Positions 46,955 through 58,797 of a DNA stretch of 64,000 nt are shown here, one piece after another. Origin of the DNA: Candidatus Tenderia electrophaga (lineage in GTDB: Bacteria; Pseudomonadota; Gammaproteobacteria; Tenderiales; Tenderiaceae); the NCBI GenBank assembly GCA_001447805.1, contig CP013099.1, positions 1,054,001-1,118,000 on the forward strand. The letters are read 5' to 3'. The notes under the pieces are model-generated. The model saw only the letters and a program-made list of their open reading frames with translations, ran no database searches and was not told the DNA's origin. Numbering within the stretch: position 1 is the stretch's first letter; every line of letters begins with the position of its first letter. Made by a program: the position numbers and the translations under genes.

Positions 46955-48220
46955 ATGTCACATGACGATGCGCGTTTTGTCAGTCGATTAACTCGCGATA
47001 CGCTCGCCCTCATTCTGGCAGGGGGGCGTGGAACCCGACTTAAACAGTTAACTACTTGGCGGGTCAAGCCCGCGGTGCCATTCGGCGGCAAGTTCAGGAT
47101 CATCGATTTCCCGCTGTCAAATTGTATCAATTCAGGCATCCGCCGCATCGGCGTACTGACACAATACAAGTCCCATTCGCTGCTGCGTCACATCCAGCAG
47201 GGCTGGGGTTATTTCCGCGGCGAATTCGGCGAATTTATCGAGCTGCTGCCGGCGCAGCAGCGCATACAGGAATCCTGGTATGCCGGCACCGCGGACGCGG
47301 TGTATCAGAACATTGACATCATTCGTGCGCATAATCCCGAATATGTATTGGTGCTGGCGGGTGATCATATCTACAAAATGGACTACGGCCCCATGTTGGC
47401 CCATCACGCGGAAAACGACGCGGATATGACCATCGGTTGTCTCGAAGTGCCGCGCATGGAGGCCACGGCCTTCGGCGTGATGAGTGTGGATACAGAGGGA
47501 CGTATTGTCGATTTCAATGAAAAGCCGGAAAACCCGGAATCAGTACCGGGACACGACGATATCGCACTGGCGTCCATGGGTATCTATATTTTTAATACGC
47601 GCTTTCTTTACGAGCAACTGATTCGCGATGCCGACGATCCCGGCTCAAGTCACGACTTCGGTCATAACATCATTCCGGACGTGATCGAGCATTATCGCGT
47701 CTACTCCTATTCGTTCCGTGATGTGCAGTCGGCGCGTCAGGGATACTGGCGTGACGTGGGTACGGTGGACGCCTTTTGGTCGGCCAACCTGGAGCTGATT
47801 GATGTCACGCCGGAATTGAATCTGTACGACCGTCAATGGCCCATCTGGACCTACCAGGAACAGCTGCCGCCGGCCAAGTTTGTATTCGATGATGAAGGAC
47901 GGCGCGGCCAGGCCATCGACTCCATGGTCTCCGGCGGTTGTTTGATATCGGGGGCGACGGTACGCCGTTCCTTGCTGTTCTCTAACGTACATGTACATTC
48001 CTATTCCGAGGTCCACGAGTCCGTGATCTTGCCGGATGTGGACGTGGGCGAAAACTGCCGTATCCATAAGGCCATCATCGACAAGGGCTGCAAGATACCG
48101 CCTGGCACAGTCATCGGCGAAGACCCCAAGGCGGATGCCGAACGCTTCCATGTCAGCGAAGGCGGGGTGGTATTGGTAGTGCCGGAAATGCTAGGACAAG
48201 AATTGCATCATGTCCGCTGA
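46955..48220 (+). CDS. glgC: Glucose-1-phosphate adenylyltransferase
   Basis: GlgC makes ADP-glucose, the committed step to glycogen. The 421-residue protein shows [17 protein letters not shown] with the regulatory/catalytic Arg-rich loop (residues 15-31), [19 protein letters not shown] (about 36-54), [12 protein letters not shown] (about 108-119) and [11 protein letters not shown]-terminal left-handed beta-helix follows ([20 protein letters not shown]). N-terminal Arg and Lys positions fit allosteric control by sugar phosphates. It overlaps the GH57 gene by 11 bases, so translation is coupled. ATG 46955 follows GGGGTGGAG. Confidence 0.97.
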   Translation: MSHDDARFVSRLTRDTLALILAGGRGTRLKQLTTWRVKPAVPFGGKFRIIDFPLSNCINSGIRRIGVLTQYKSHSLLRHIQQGWGYFRGEFGEFIELLPAQQRIQESWYAGTADAVYQNIDIIRAHNPEYVLVLAGDHIYKMDYGPMLAHHAENDADMTIGCLEVPRMEATAFGVMSVDTEGRIVDFNEKPENPESVPGHDDIALASMGIYIFNTRFLYEQLIRDADDPGSSHDFGHNIIPDVIEHYRVYSYSFRDVQSARQGYWRDVGTVDAFWSANLELIDVTPELNLYDRQWPIWTYQEQLPPAKFVFDDEGRRGQAIDSMVSGGCLISGATVRRSLLFSNVHVHSYSEVHESVILPDVDVGENCRIHKAIIDKGCKIPPGTVIGEDPKADAERFHVSEGGVVLVVPEMLGQELHHVR

Positions 48221-49922
48221 TTCCCGGCTCAAGGTGGTGCTGTGCTGGCACATGCACCAGCCCAATTATTTCGATCCTACCGCTGATCAATACATCCTAC
48301 CCTGGACCTATTTGCACGCCATCAAAGACTATGTCGATATGGCGGCGCATCTGGAAGAGGTGCCGGCGGCCAAGGCGGTGGTCAACTTCGTGCCCATCCT
48401 GTTGGAGCAGCTCGACGACTACGCCCAACAGACGGCCGCATTTTTGCGCGAAGGCGAAGCCATACAGGACCCACTGTTATCGGCCTTGGTCAGTCCCACC
48501 CTGCCGGACGAGCCCGAGCAGCGCATCGGTTTGGTCAAGACCTGTCTGCGCGCTAACGAAACCACCATCATCAAGCGTTTTCCTCAGTACCAGCGTCTCG
48601 CCGACATGGCCAAGCGCTTGTTGGATAGGCCGGATGAATGGATGTATCTCAACAGCCAGTACCTTGCGGATATCGTCACCTGGTATCACCTGGGCTGGAT
48701 GGGTGAGACCGTGCGGCGCCGCGATGCGCGCATCAAGGCCCTTATGGAGAAAGGTTGCGGTTTCAGTCTGCACGAGCGCCACACATTGATGGTGGTGATC
48801 AGTGAATTGCTCGGCGGCGTTATCGATCGCTATCGGCGTCTGGTCGAGCGCGGCCAGGTGGAACTATCCTTCACGCCCTACGCCCACCCCATCGTGCCCC
48901 TGCTGCTGGATCTCAAAAGTACCCGCGAGGCCATGCCCGACGCCCCGCTGCCGCTGGCGGACAGCTATCCGGGCGGCGCGGCCCGCGCCCGCTGGCACAT
49001 CGAAAAAGGCCTGCAGACCTTTGAGCATTATTTCGGTTTCCGGCCCCAGGGCTGCTGGCCCTCGGAAGGGTCGGTCAGCATGGACGCTCTGGCTTTGTTG
49101 GACACGTATGAGCTGCGCTGGAGCGCCAGCGGTGAGAGCGTGCTGCGCAACAGTCTCAACCTGGAACAGACGCCGGTGGAATTGCGTAAGGCGCAGACTG
49201 TCCACCGCGCCTATCGGCCCGAAGGGCAGCAGATCGCCTGTTTTTTCCGCGATGACGGTCTGTCCGACTGTATCGGTTTCAAATATTCCAATTGGCATGC
49301 CGATGATGCGGTGGCCGATCTCGCCCATCATCTGGAAAACATCGCGGCGGCCAATGCCGGCAAGCCGGATGCGGTGGTGTCCATCATTCTCGACGGCGAA
49401 AACGCCTGGGAATACTTTCCCGAAAACGGCTACTACTTTCTCAGCGCCCTTTATCAGCAATTGTCCGCCAACAAGACGTTTCAGCTGAGCACCTTCTCCG
49501 AGTGTCTGGACGATCATGAGCCCGCCGCGGCCCAACTGCCGCATATCGTGGCCGGTAGTTGGGTCTATGGCACCTTTTCCACTTGGATAGGCGAGGCGGA
49601 CAAGAACCGCGGCTGGGATATGTTGGTGGAGGCCAAGCGTTGCTTCGATCACGTCGTGGCTGCCGACCAATTGCCGGATGAACAGCTGCGCAAGGCCGAG
49701 CACCAGTTGGCCATTTGCGAAGGGTCGGACTGGTTTTGGTGGTTCGGTGATTACAATCCCGCCGAGGCGGTGCGCGATTTCGAGCGCCTCTATCGTCTGC
49801 AGTTGGCCACGCTTTATCAAATACTGGGGCATGAACCGCCCGAGTATCTGTCCCATGCCTTTACCCACGGCGGCGGTGCGCCTGCGGCCGGCGGGGTTAT
49901 GCGCCAGGGCAAGGGAGGCTAG
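48210..49922 (+). CDS. Glycoside hydrolase family 57 protein
   Basis: The 570-residue protein has the GH57 conserved regions: [15 protein letters not shown] near residue 9, [14 protein letters not shown] near 223, [18 protein letters not shown] near 284 with the nucleophile Glu, [18 protein letters not shown] near 345 with the acid/base Asp, and [15 protein letters not shown] near 395. GH57 members are alpha-amylases, 4-alpha-glucanotransferases or branching enzymes. In this operon a glycogen-trimming or alpha-1,4-glucanase role is most likely. It is unfused, starts inside glgC and is followed by malQ with no gap. Confidence 0.9.
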   Translation: MSADSRLKVVLCWHMHQPNYFDPTADQYILPWTYLHAIKDYVDMAAHLEEVPAAKAVVNFVPILLEQLDDYAQQTAAFLREGEAIQDPLLSALVSPTLPDEPEQRIGLVKTCLRANETTIIKRFPQYQRLADMAKRLLDRPDEWMYLNSQYLADIVTWYHLGWMGETVRRRDARIKALMEKGCGFSLHERHTLMVVISELLGGVIDRYRRLVERGQVELSFTPYAHPIVPLLLDLKSTREAMPDAPLPLADSYPGGAARARWHIEKGLQTFEHYFGFRPQGCWPSEGSVSMDALALLDTYELRWSASGESVLRNSLNLEQTPVELRKAQTVHRAYRPEGQQIACFFRDDGLSDCIGFKYSNWHADDAVADLAHHLENIAAANAGKPDAVVSIILDGENAWEYFPENGYYFLSALYQQLSANKTFQLSTFSECLDDHEPAAAQLPHIVAGSWVYGTFSTWIGEADKNRGWDMLVEAKRCFDHVVAADQLPDEQLRKAEHQLAICEGSDWFWWFGDYNPAEAVRDFERLYRLQLATLYQILGHEPPEYLSHAFTHGGGAPAAGGVMRQGKGG

Positions 49923-51398
49923 TTGGATACACCACTGAGCCGTCGTCGTGCCGGTGTCCTGCTGCACCCCACCTCGCTGCCCGGCGGTATAGGTGGCGGT
50001 GATCTGGGTCCGGATGCCTATCGCTTTGTCGATTTTCTCGCCGCCGGCGGCGTCAGCGTGTGGCAGATGTTACCGCTGGTGCCCACCCACGGCGATCTAT
50101 CGCCCTATCAGGGTCTGTCGGTGCATGCCGGCAATCCCCTGCTGATCAGTCTGTCCTTGCTGCGGGAATGGGGCTGGTTGTCGGAGGGGGCGGCGCCGCC
50201 CGAAGGCGATGACTTTATCGACTATCGTCTTGCCATGCTCAAGCAGGCCCACCAGGGGTTTCTCGCCCAGGCCGATGCCGGGGCGCGCGACGAGCTGAAG
50301 CAATTTATCTCGCGTAACAGCCATTGGCTGCAAGACTATGCCCTGTTTCAGGCCATCCGCCAGTCACAGGGTCACGGCCACTGGCTTGATTGGCCCGAGG
50401 CGCTGCGCGATCGCGCGCCCGAGGCCTTGGCGCAGGCGGAGACCAAACTGGCCGACAGCATCGAGCACATCCGTTTCGAGCAGTTCGTATTTTTCCGCCA
50501 GTGGCGTCTGTTGCACGACTATGCGCGCCGCCATGGCGTGTTTCTGTTCGGTGACATGCCCATTTTTGTCGCCCACGACAGCGCCGAGGTGTGGGCCCAT
50601 CGTGAATACTTCACCCTCGATAGCCACGGCCGGGCTGAAGTGGTGGCCGGCGTGCCGCCCGATTATTTTTCCGAGACCGGGCAACGCTGGGGCAATCCCC
50701 ATTATCGCTGGGAGCGTATGCACGCCGACGGCTTCAGCTGGTGGAAGCAACGCATGGCCACCCAGCTGTCTATGTTCGACTGGGTGCGCATCGATCACTT
50801 TCGTGGCTTTGAGTCCTCCTGGGAGATTCCTGCCGCGGAGGAGACCGCTATTAACGGCCATTGGGTCGAAGCGCCGGGCGACGAGTTGTTCGAGGCCCTG
50901 CATCAGGAGTTCGACCCCCTGCCCTTGGTGGCCGAAGACCTGGGCACCATCACGCCTGAAGTGGAGGCGCTGCGTAAAAAATATGCCTTGCCGGGGATGA
51001 AAATCCTGCAATTCGCCTTCGGCGGCGATGCCGACAATCCCTACCTGCCCCACAACCAGACGGTGGACAGCGTGGTCTATACCGGTACCCACGACAACGA
51101 TACCACCCTAGGCTGGTACGACGCCCTGCCCGCCGAGACCCGCAATCATGTCGACGACTACCTGGGATATCCCGCCGAGGCCATGCCCTGGCCGCTGATC
51201 CGTACGGCACTGGCCTCAGTGGCCTGTCTCGCCATCGTCCCCATGCAGGACCTGTTGAAGCTCGACGGCGCACACCGCATGAACACGCCCGGCACGCAGG
51301 CGGGTGATAATTGGCGTTGGCGCTTTGAATGGGGGCAAGTGGACACGGATCTGGCGCCGCAACTCAGGGCGCTGGTGCGGCAATACGGGCGCGAATAA
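49923..51398 (+). CDS. malQ: 4-alpha-glucanotransferase (amylomaltase)
   Basis: MalQ transfers maltosyl and longer glucan units between chains. The 491-residue GH77 enzyme starts at TTG 49923 directly after the GH57 stop, with AAGGGAGG upstream. Family motifs are RRRAGVLLHPTSLPGGIGGGD in the N-terminus, GDMPIFVAHDSAEVWAH near 212, nucleophile Asp in WVRIDHFRGFESSWEIP near 286, acid/base Glu in LVAEDLGTITPEVEALR near 337, and GTHDNDTTLGW near 387. It completes the glycogen operon glgC-GH57-malQ. The TTG start may keep its level low. Confidence 0.95.
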   Translation: MDTPLSRRRAGVLLHPTSLPGGIGGGDLGPDAYRFVDFLAAGGVSVWQMLPLVPTHGDLSPYQGLSVHAGNPLLISLSLLREWGWLSEGAAPPEGDDFIDYRLAMLKQAHQGFLAQADAGARDELKQFISRNSHWLQDYALFQAIRQSQGHGHWLDWPEALRDRAPEALAQAETKLADSIEHIRFEQFVFFRQWRLLHDYARRHGVFLFGDMPIFVAHDSAEVWAHREYFTLDSHGRAEVVAGVPPDYFSETGQRWGNPHYRWERMHADGFSWWKQRMATQLSMFDWVRIDHFRGFESSWEIPAAEETAINGHWVEAPGDELFEALHQEFDPLPLVAEDLGTITPEVEALRKKYALPGMKILQFAFGGDADNPYLPHNQTVDSVVYTGTHDNDTTLGWYDALPAETRNHVDDYLGYPAEAMPWPLIRTALASVACLAIVPMQDLLKLDGAHRMNTPGTQAGDNWRWRFEWGQVDTDLAPQLRALVRQYGRE

Positions 51399-51424
51399 GC
51401 CCGTCAATTGTTCCGCATCAAAGA

Positions 51425-51511
51425 TGGTGCCGGGAGCGAGAATCGAACTCGCACTCTGTTACCAGAACCAGATTTTGAGTCTGGCGCGTCTACCAGTTCC
51501 GCCATCCCGGC
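51425..51511 (-). tRNA. tRNA-Leu (anticodon CAA)
   Basis: The minus strand encodes an 87-base class II tRNA with encoded CCA. It has acceptor GCCGGGA/TCCCGGC, a D-arm with GGCGGAACTGGTAGACGC, anticodon stem CCAGA/TCTGG with loop CTCAAAA, a long variable arm, and T-arm GCGAGTTCGATTCTCGC. Anticodon CAA reads TTG (Leu). A family B repeat lies directly upstream of its 5-prime end. Confidence 0.96.
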
Positions 51512-51513
51512 TT

Positions 51514-51622
51514 AGCCCACATTTCTCACCATGATCCGCGGCAAGACGCGTGGGCCGAATGAAGGGCCGTAGTATACCCGAATCTTGGTGATCGGCAAGT
51601 CGCCGTCGGGGTGAGAAACTGG
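51514..51622. repeat. Family B repeat (copy 3) upstream of tRNA-Leu
   Basis: AGCCCACATTTCTCACC at 51514-51530 and GGTGAGAAACTGG at 51610-51622 are imperfect inverted ends matching the CTAGCCCGCATTTCTCAC ends of the element at 3409-3658. The unit of about 109 bp starts two bases from the tRNA-Leu 5-prime end and ends 15 bases before queA, so it may contain the promoters of both. Confidence 0.6.
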
Positions 51623-51636
51623 TACCATCGCCCGCC

Positions 51637-53800
<2,164 letters not shown>

Positions 53801-53867
53801 TGTGCGCCTTTATTTGCCGCGCCCCGGGGCGGAAACAATTCTGTAAGCAAACACTTGGAGAACAATA

Positions 53868-54200
53868 ATGAGTTTCTTTATCTCTGACGCCATGGCCCAG
53901 CAGGCCCCCGCCGCAGGCGCCGGCGAGCCCGGCATGATCAACTTCATCTTCCTGATCGTGCTGTTTCTGATCTTCTACTTCCTATTGCTGCGGCCGCAGA
54001 TGAAGCGCGCCAAGGAACACAAGAAGATGACCGAGGCGCTGGCCAAGAACGACGAAGTGGTCACCAGCGGCGGCATCGCCGGCAAGATCGCCAAGGTGGA
54101 CGACAGCTTCATCACCCTGCAGATCGCCGAAGGGGTCGAGGTGCAGGTGCAGAAAAACGCCATCAGCTCCCTGTTGCCCAAGGGAAGCGTGAAAGTCTGA
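53868..54200 (+). CDS. yajC: Sec translocon accessory subunit YajC
   Basis: The 110-residue protein has a single membrane helix (MINFIFLIVLFLIFYFLLLR, about residues 24-43) followed by the conserved cytoplasmic motif PQMKRAKEHKKMTEALAKND and GGIAGKIAKVDDSFITLQIA. It binds SecDF and AcrB in known systems. GGAGAAC precedes the ATG at 53868. An unusual Ala-rich N-terminus (AQQAPAAGAGEPG) precedes the helix, as in many relatives. Confidence 0.96.
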   Translation: MSFFISDAMAQQAPAAGAGEPGMINFIFLIVLFLIFYFLLLRPQMKRAKEHKKMTEALAKNDEVVTSGGIAGKIAKVDDSFITLQIAEGVEVQVQKNAISSLLPKGSVKV

Positions 54201-54233
54201 TCGATAACACAGCAAGTTTGGGGCAATGCCAAT

Positions 54234-56093
54234 ATGATTAATCAGTACCCGTGGTGGAAAAATCTGCTGATCGTCGTCGTGATCGCGGTCGGCGCGCTGT
54301 ATGCCTTGCCGAACCTTTACGGCGAGGATCCGGCATTGCAGATCTCGTCCAGCGGCGCCGCCGATATTACCGATATCACCCTTGCCGATGTGCGCGGCGA
54401 GCTGCAGCGCAGTGGTATTGATCCGGTCTCTATCGATCTCGAGCCGCAAGGCTTGGTGGTGCGCTTTGCCAACACCGAAGATCAGCTCGAGGCACGCGAC
54501 CGTCTCGGTCTTGCCATGGCGGATGATTACACGATTGCCCTGAACCTGGCGCCGGCCACTCCCGATTGGCTGCGCAAGCTCAACGCCCTGCCCATGTACC
54601 TGGGTCTGGATCTGCGCGGCGGTGTGCACTTTTTGATGGAGGTGGATACGGATGCCGCGGTAGAGATGGCGGAAGAGCGTTATGTCGATGACTTCCGCGC
54701 ACTGTTGCGTGAAAACCGGGTGCGTTATCTGACCGTCAGCCGCACCTCCGAGGACGGGGTGGATATCAAATTCCGCAGCGCCGAGGAGCAGCAGCAAGGC
54801 CTGAGTCTTATCCGCAAGGAGTTTCGCAACCTGCTGTTGGATGACGAGCAGCGCGGTGACGCCTTCTATGTCAACGCCCGCCTCTCGGAAGACGAGATGC
54901 GCGAGACACGCAAGTTCGCCGTACAGCAGAACGTCACCACCCTGCGTAACCGCGTCAACGAACTCGGCGTCGCCGAACCGCTCATCCAGCGCCAGGGTGA
55001 AAACCGCATCGTGGTGCAGTTGCCCGGGGTGCAGGATCCCGCCCGCGCCAAGGAGATCCTGGGCGCAACGGCGACCTTGGAATTCCGCCTGGCGGACGAG
55101 GGCGGCAATGTCCAGGACGCCCTGGCCGGGCGTGTGCCGGCCGGTTCCAGGCTCTACAAGGAGCGCGGCGGCAATCCGGTGTTGCTGAAGAAGAGTGTCA
55201 TCATCACCGGCGACGCTATCACCGATGCCGCCTCCGGGATTGATTCGCGCGACGGCAGCCCGGCGGTGTTCATCACCCTGGACGGCAAGGGCGCCAAGAA
55301 GATGCACAACGTCACCAAGGAGGCGGTGGGCAAGACCATGGCGGTGGTGTTCATCGAGCAGAAGACCGACACCAAACGGGTCGGCGATGAGCTGGTTAAG
55401 ACTAAGCGCAAGGTGGAGGAGGTGATCAGCCTGGCCACCATCCGCGAGCCGCTCAGCAAACGTTTCCAGATCACCGGCCTGGACAACACCGATGAGGCGC
55501 GCACCTTGGCCTTGCTGCTGCGCGCCGGTGCCCTGTCCGCGCCCGTCGAGATCATCGAGGAGCGCACCGTCGGCCCCAGCCTGGGGCAGGACAACATCGA
55601 AATGGGCTTCAAGTCGGTGGTGATCGGCTTCGTGCTGGTGCTGATCTTCATGGCGATCTACTACAAGATATTCGGCCTGGTGGCTAACCTGGCATTGACC
55701 TTGAATCTGGTGCTGATAATCGCCGTGCTCTCCATGCTGCAGGCCACCCTGACCCTGCCCGGTATCGCCGGCATCGTGCTCACCGTGGGTATGGCGGTGG
55801 ATGCCAATGTACTGATCTTTCAGCGCATCCGCGAAGAGCTGAAAAACGGCAACTCGCCCCAGGCCAGCATCCATGCCGGTTACGGCAAAGCGGTATCAAC
55901 CATCGCCGACGCCAATATCACCACCCTGATCGCGGCGGTAGTGCTGTTCGGCTTGGGTACCGGTCCCATCAAGGGCTTCGCCGTAACCCTGTCCATCGGC
56001 ATCATCACCTCCATGTTCACCGCCATTATGGTGACCCGCGCCGTGATCAATGTGATCTATGGCGGCAAGCGGGTCGCCAAGCTCTCTATTTGA
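54234..56093 (+). CDS. secD: Protein translocase subunit SecD
   Basis: SecD uses the proton gradient with SecF to pull preproteins out of SecYEG on the periplasmic side. The 619-residue protein has a first helix (LLIVVVIAVGALYALPNLYG, about residues 9-28) and the D1 segment LGLDLRGGVHFLMEVDTDAA (about 123-142). A large periplasmic P1 domain follows, then the C-terminal five-helix RND-like part with GPSLGQDNIEMGFKSVVIG near 446 and VLTVGMAVDANVLIFQRIRE near 514, which carries the proton-relay Asp. It is followed by secF after 34 bases. Confidence 0.97.
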   Translation: MINQYPWWKNLLIVVVIAVGALYALPNLYGEDPALQISSSGAADITDITLADVRGELQRSGIDPVSIDLEPQGLVVRFANTEDQLEARDRLGLAMADDYTIALNLAPATPDWLRKLNALPMYLGLDLRGGVHFLMEVDTDAAVEMAEERYVDDFRALLRENRVRYLTVSRTSEDGVDIKFRSAEEQQQGLSLIRKEFRNLLLDDEQRGDAFYVNARLSEDEMRETRKFAVQQNVTTLRNRVNELGVAEPLIQRQGENRIVVQLPGVQDPARAKEILGATATLEFRLADEGGNVQDALAGRVPAGSRLYKERGGNPVLLKKSVIITGDAITDAASGIDSRDGSPAVFITLDGKGAKKMHNVTKEAVGKTMAVVFIEQKTDTKRVGDELVKTKRKVEEVISLATIREPLSKRFQITGLDNTDEARTLALLLRAGALSAPVEIIEERTVGPSLGQDNIEMGFKSVVIGFVLVLIFMAIYYKIFGLVANLALTLNLVLIIAVLSMLQATLTLPGIAGIVLTVGMAVDANVLIFQRIREELKNGNSPQASIHAGYGKAVSTIADANITTLIAAVVLFGLGTGPIKGFAVTLSIGIITSMFTAIMVTRAVINVIYGGKRVAKLSI

Positions 56094-56127
56094 GTCGGGA
56101 ACGGAACCAGAATTTAGGACGCAAACG

Positions 56128-57063
56128 ATGAACAACCTGGCAGCACAGAACACTATCGATTTCATGAGTCGGCGCAATCTGGCATTGGCATTCTCCGCCG
56201 CACTGCTGCTGGTGTCGATCGCCTCGCTGGCCCTGCGCGGTCTCAATCTGGGCATCGATTTTACCGGCGGCACCCTGGTGGAGGTCGGTTATCCGGACAC
56301 CGCCGATCTCACCGAGGTGCGCGCGGCGCTGGAGGCGGGCGGCTTCGAAGGAGCAGTGGTACAGCACTTCGGCACCTCGCAGGACGTGCTGATCCGGCTG
56401 TCGCCCAAGGTGACCGAGGGCTCGGCCGATATCAGTACTCGCATCCTCACCACCTTGCAAGGCGGTGGGCAGACGGTGGACCTGAGGCGGGTGGAATTCG
56501 TCGGGCCGCAGATCGGCGACGAGCTCACCGAGGATGGCGGCCTGGCCATGTTGGCGGCCCTGTTCGGTGTTTTGATCTATGTCTATTTTCGTTTCGAGAT
56601 CCGTTTCTCGCTGGGGGCGGTCATCGCCCTGATCCACGACGTGGTCATCACTATGGGTATTTTCTCGCTGTTTCAGTTCGAGTTTGATCTCTCGGTGCTG
56701 GCGGCGGTGCTGGCGGTGATCGGCTATTCCCTCAACGATACCATCGTGGTCTACGATCGTGTGCGCGAGAACTTTCGCAAGATGCGCAAGGGCACGCCCC
56801 TCGACATTGTTAATCGCTCCATCACCCAGACCCTGTCACGGACCCTGGTGACCTCCTTGACCACCCTTTTGGTATTGTTTGCCTTGTTTGTCTTTGGCGG
56901 CGAGATCATTCACGGCTTTTCCCGGGCGCTGATCATCGGCGTGGTGGTGGGGACCTACTCGTCTATCTACGTGGCCAGCAGCGCGGTGCTGATGCTGGGC
57001 GTGAGCAAGGCCGACCTGATGCCGGTGGAGAAAGAGGGCGCCGAGCTGGATAATGTTCCGTAG
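56128..57063 (+). CDS. secF: Protein translocase subunit SecF
   Basis: The 311-residue partner of SecD has six helices. Family motifs are NLGIDFTGGTLVEVGYP near residue 44, IGDELTEDGGLAMLAALFGV near 130, and AVIGYSLNDTIVVYDRVREN near 203 with the conserved Asp and Arg, followed by RSITQTLSRTLVTSLTTLLV near 231. The ATG at 56128 was chosen over one 69 bases upstream, which overlaps the secD end without similarity. After it, a CCGGGTG/CACCCCGG hairpin near 57147-57165 may end transcription against the convergent lipoprotein gene. Confidence 0.97.
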   Translation: MNNLAAQNTIDFMSRRNLALAFSAALLLVSIASLALRGLNLGIDFTGGTLVEVGYPDTADLTEVRAALEAGGFEGAVVQHFGTSQDVLIRLSPKVTEGSADISTRILTTLQGGGQTVDLRRVEFVGPQIGDELTEDGGLAMLAALFGVLIYVYFRFEIRFSLGAVIALIHDVVITMGIFSLFQFEFDLSVLAAVLAVIGYSLNDTIVVYDRVRENFRKMRKGTPLDIVNRSITQTLSRTLVTSLTTLLVLFALFVFGGEIIHGFSRALIIGVVVGTYSSIYVASSAVLMLGVSKADLMPVEKEGAELDNVP

Positions 57064-57166
57064 TTAGCGTCGCCGGGCGGGTCGAGAAGCGCCGCGTCGA
57101 ACTGCACATCAAAGAATAAAACCAGTACGGCGCGTCATCACCGCGGGCCGGGTGTTTCACCCCGGG

Positions 57167-57772
57167 CTAATGGTTCGCGGCCCCGTCTTGCGCCCGATTC
57201 AACGCAGCGGCGAGATCACGACTCAGCGCGCCGACACAGCGACTCAATGCCCGTACCCGTGCTTCATAGTCGCCGCTGTCGGCGTCAATCACGTATTCGC
57301 GACTTTGCGGCGGATAGCGCATTTTCCTGCTGGGTTCGCTGAGTTCCCAGCGTGCGCTGAGCCGCGCGTGGTTCTGGGTGTTGACATCGAAGCGCCCGAC
57401 CTTGAGACGTATCTGCACATCGGGTTGTACGCCCGAGTGCCAGGGATAGGTGTACACCTCCGCGTCGGGTATGTGCGTCGCCAGGGCCTGCGCCAGCACG
57501 CGCGCGAAATTGCTTTGCAGGGGCTCGGCCCAACGATGATATTCGGCCACCTGCAGGCTGTTGTCGCCGCTGCTGATGACGATTTCGTTACGGTCCAGGT
57601 AGGCCGGAAAATCGATGGGACCGAGACCGACAACGAGACGGTTCGGTGTCTGGATGGATGAGCTCGGCGCCGCGCTTGAACTGAGCAGGTAGTAATTCGA
57701 GGAGGGGGTGGTGCCGCAGGCGGCGAGGGCGCCAAGCAGTGTCAGCAACAGTGTGATACGGGCAGTGCGCAT
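57167..57772 (-). CDS. ABC-type transport auxiliary lipoprotein (PqiC/DUF330 family)
   Basis: The 201-residue protein has a lipoprotein signal (LLLTLLGALAACGTTPSSNYY, acylated Cys19). Its body carries the PqiC-family features NYYLLSS, LVVGLGPIDFPAYLDRNEIV (about residues 46-65) and EPLQSNFARVLAQAL. In Pqi and related systems this lipoprotein sits in the outer membrane and docks the MCE tunnel. It is the last gene of a four-gene MCE operon, overlapping the MCE gene stop by one base. Confidence 0.88.
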   Translation of the reverse strand: MRTARITLLLTLLGALAACGTTPSSNYYLLSSSAAPSSSIQTPNRLVVGLGPIDFPAYLDRNEIVISSGDNSLQVAEYHRWAEPLQSNFARVLAQALATHIPDAEVYTYPWHSGVQPDVQIRLKVGRFDVNTQNHARLSARWELSEPSRKMRYPPQSREYVIDADSGDYEARVRALSRCVGALSRDLAAALNRAQDGAANH

Positions 57773-58797
57773 TATCGCTCTCCGGGATCGGGTTTGCCTT
57801 TTAACAAGGCCTCGGGATGCCTTTCCAGGGTGTCCGCCAACAGGCGTAGTGAACGGGCGGTCTTGGCCGCTGCCTCCAGGGCCTGGGTAAGCTGGAAATA
57901 GACCTGCGAATCGGGTGCGATGAGATTGCCGGCGGCGTCGGCAGCGGCCTGTATCTCGGCCAGGGTCGTGGCGGCGCTTTGGCTGAGGCGCTCGGCGTCG
58001 TCGTGCAGACGCCCGACCAGTCGAGTCGAGTCGTCGACCAAGACCTCGCCCGAGGCTATCAGCGCGCGGCTGGAGGCCAGCGTTGCGCGCATGTCGTCCA
58101 GCGTTGCGCGCAAATCGGCGGAGACCCGCGCCGCTTGCCCATCCAGTTGCTGGGCCAGGCGGCCGTATTGTTGCAATGTGGTGTCGAGCCGGGCGATGGC
58201 CTGGGGCAGGTCTTGGTTGTTGACCAGCTTGTCGATGCCGGCGATGGCGCCGGCAAAGTTGTCCAGCACCTGGTCGACGGGAAAGTCGTCCAGTTTGCGC
58301 GTCAATTGCTGGATTGGCGTGGGTATGGTGGGGATCTCTTGATATTGATCGACCGCGCCGACCAGTTCGATCGGCTTGTCCGGATGCATATCGAGCTGGA
58401 TGGAGAGTTGGCCGGTGAGCAGGCTTTGCGTCTGCAGCTGGGCACGCAAGCCCTGCTGCACCATGTCGTCCATGCGCTGGACGCGCAGGGCGGTCATGTC
58501 CTCGCCGCTGATGAGTTTGACGCGTTGTACTTCCAGTTCGACATAGACCGGAATCATGACCTTCAGGCTGTCGGGGTCGAGCAGCAGGCCGATGTCGCTC
58601 ACCGTGCCGATCTTGACGCCGCGAAAATAGACCGGCGCCCCCATGTCCAAGCCCTTCACCGAGCTGTCGAAAAACATGACAAAGCGATGTTTGTCACGTA
58701 ATAAACCGCTGCCGAACAGTAAGGCCGCGGCCACGGCCAGGATGGCGGCACCGACGATGAACAGGCCGATGATGGTGGCATTGGCGCGCCGAGTCAT
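57772..58797 (-). CDS. MCE (MlaD/PqiB) family lipid-binding protein
   Basis: The 341-residue protein has an N-terminal membrane anchor (TIIGLFIVGAAILAVAAALL, about residues 8-27) and one MCE domain (FFDSSVKGLDMGAPVYFRGV at 43-62, then IGTVSDIGLLLDPD). A long helical C-terminal region (about 170-320) rich in Ala, Gln and Leu could form a periplasmic channel. It should carry lipids between the membranes. It overlaps the ATPase gene by four bases. Confidence 0.92.
   Translation of the reverse strand: MTRRANATIIGLFIVGAAILAVAAALLFGSGLLRDKHRFVMFFDSSVKGLDMGAPVYFRGVKIGTVSDIGLLLDPDSLKVMIPVYVELEVQRVKLISGEDMTALRVQRMDDMVQQGLRAQLQTQSLLTGQLSIQLDMHPDKPIELVGAVDQYQEIPTIPTPIQQLTRKLDDFPVDQVLDNFAGAIAGIDKLVNNQDLPQAIARLDTTLQQYGRLAQQLDGQAARVSADLRATLDDMRATLASSRALIASGEVLVDDSTRLVGRLHDDAERLSQSAATTLAEIQAAADAAGNLIAPDSQVYFQLTQALEAAAKTARSLRLLADTLERHPEALLKGKPDPGER

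Noticed and set aside
53982-55874. 630-codon open frame on the minus strand
   Set aside because: It is fully antisense to yajC and secD, has His/Gln/Gly-rich low-complexity composition, and no motif. It is a by-product of GC-rich codon bias.
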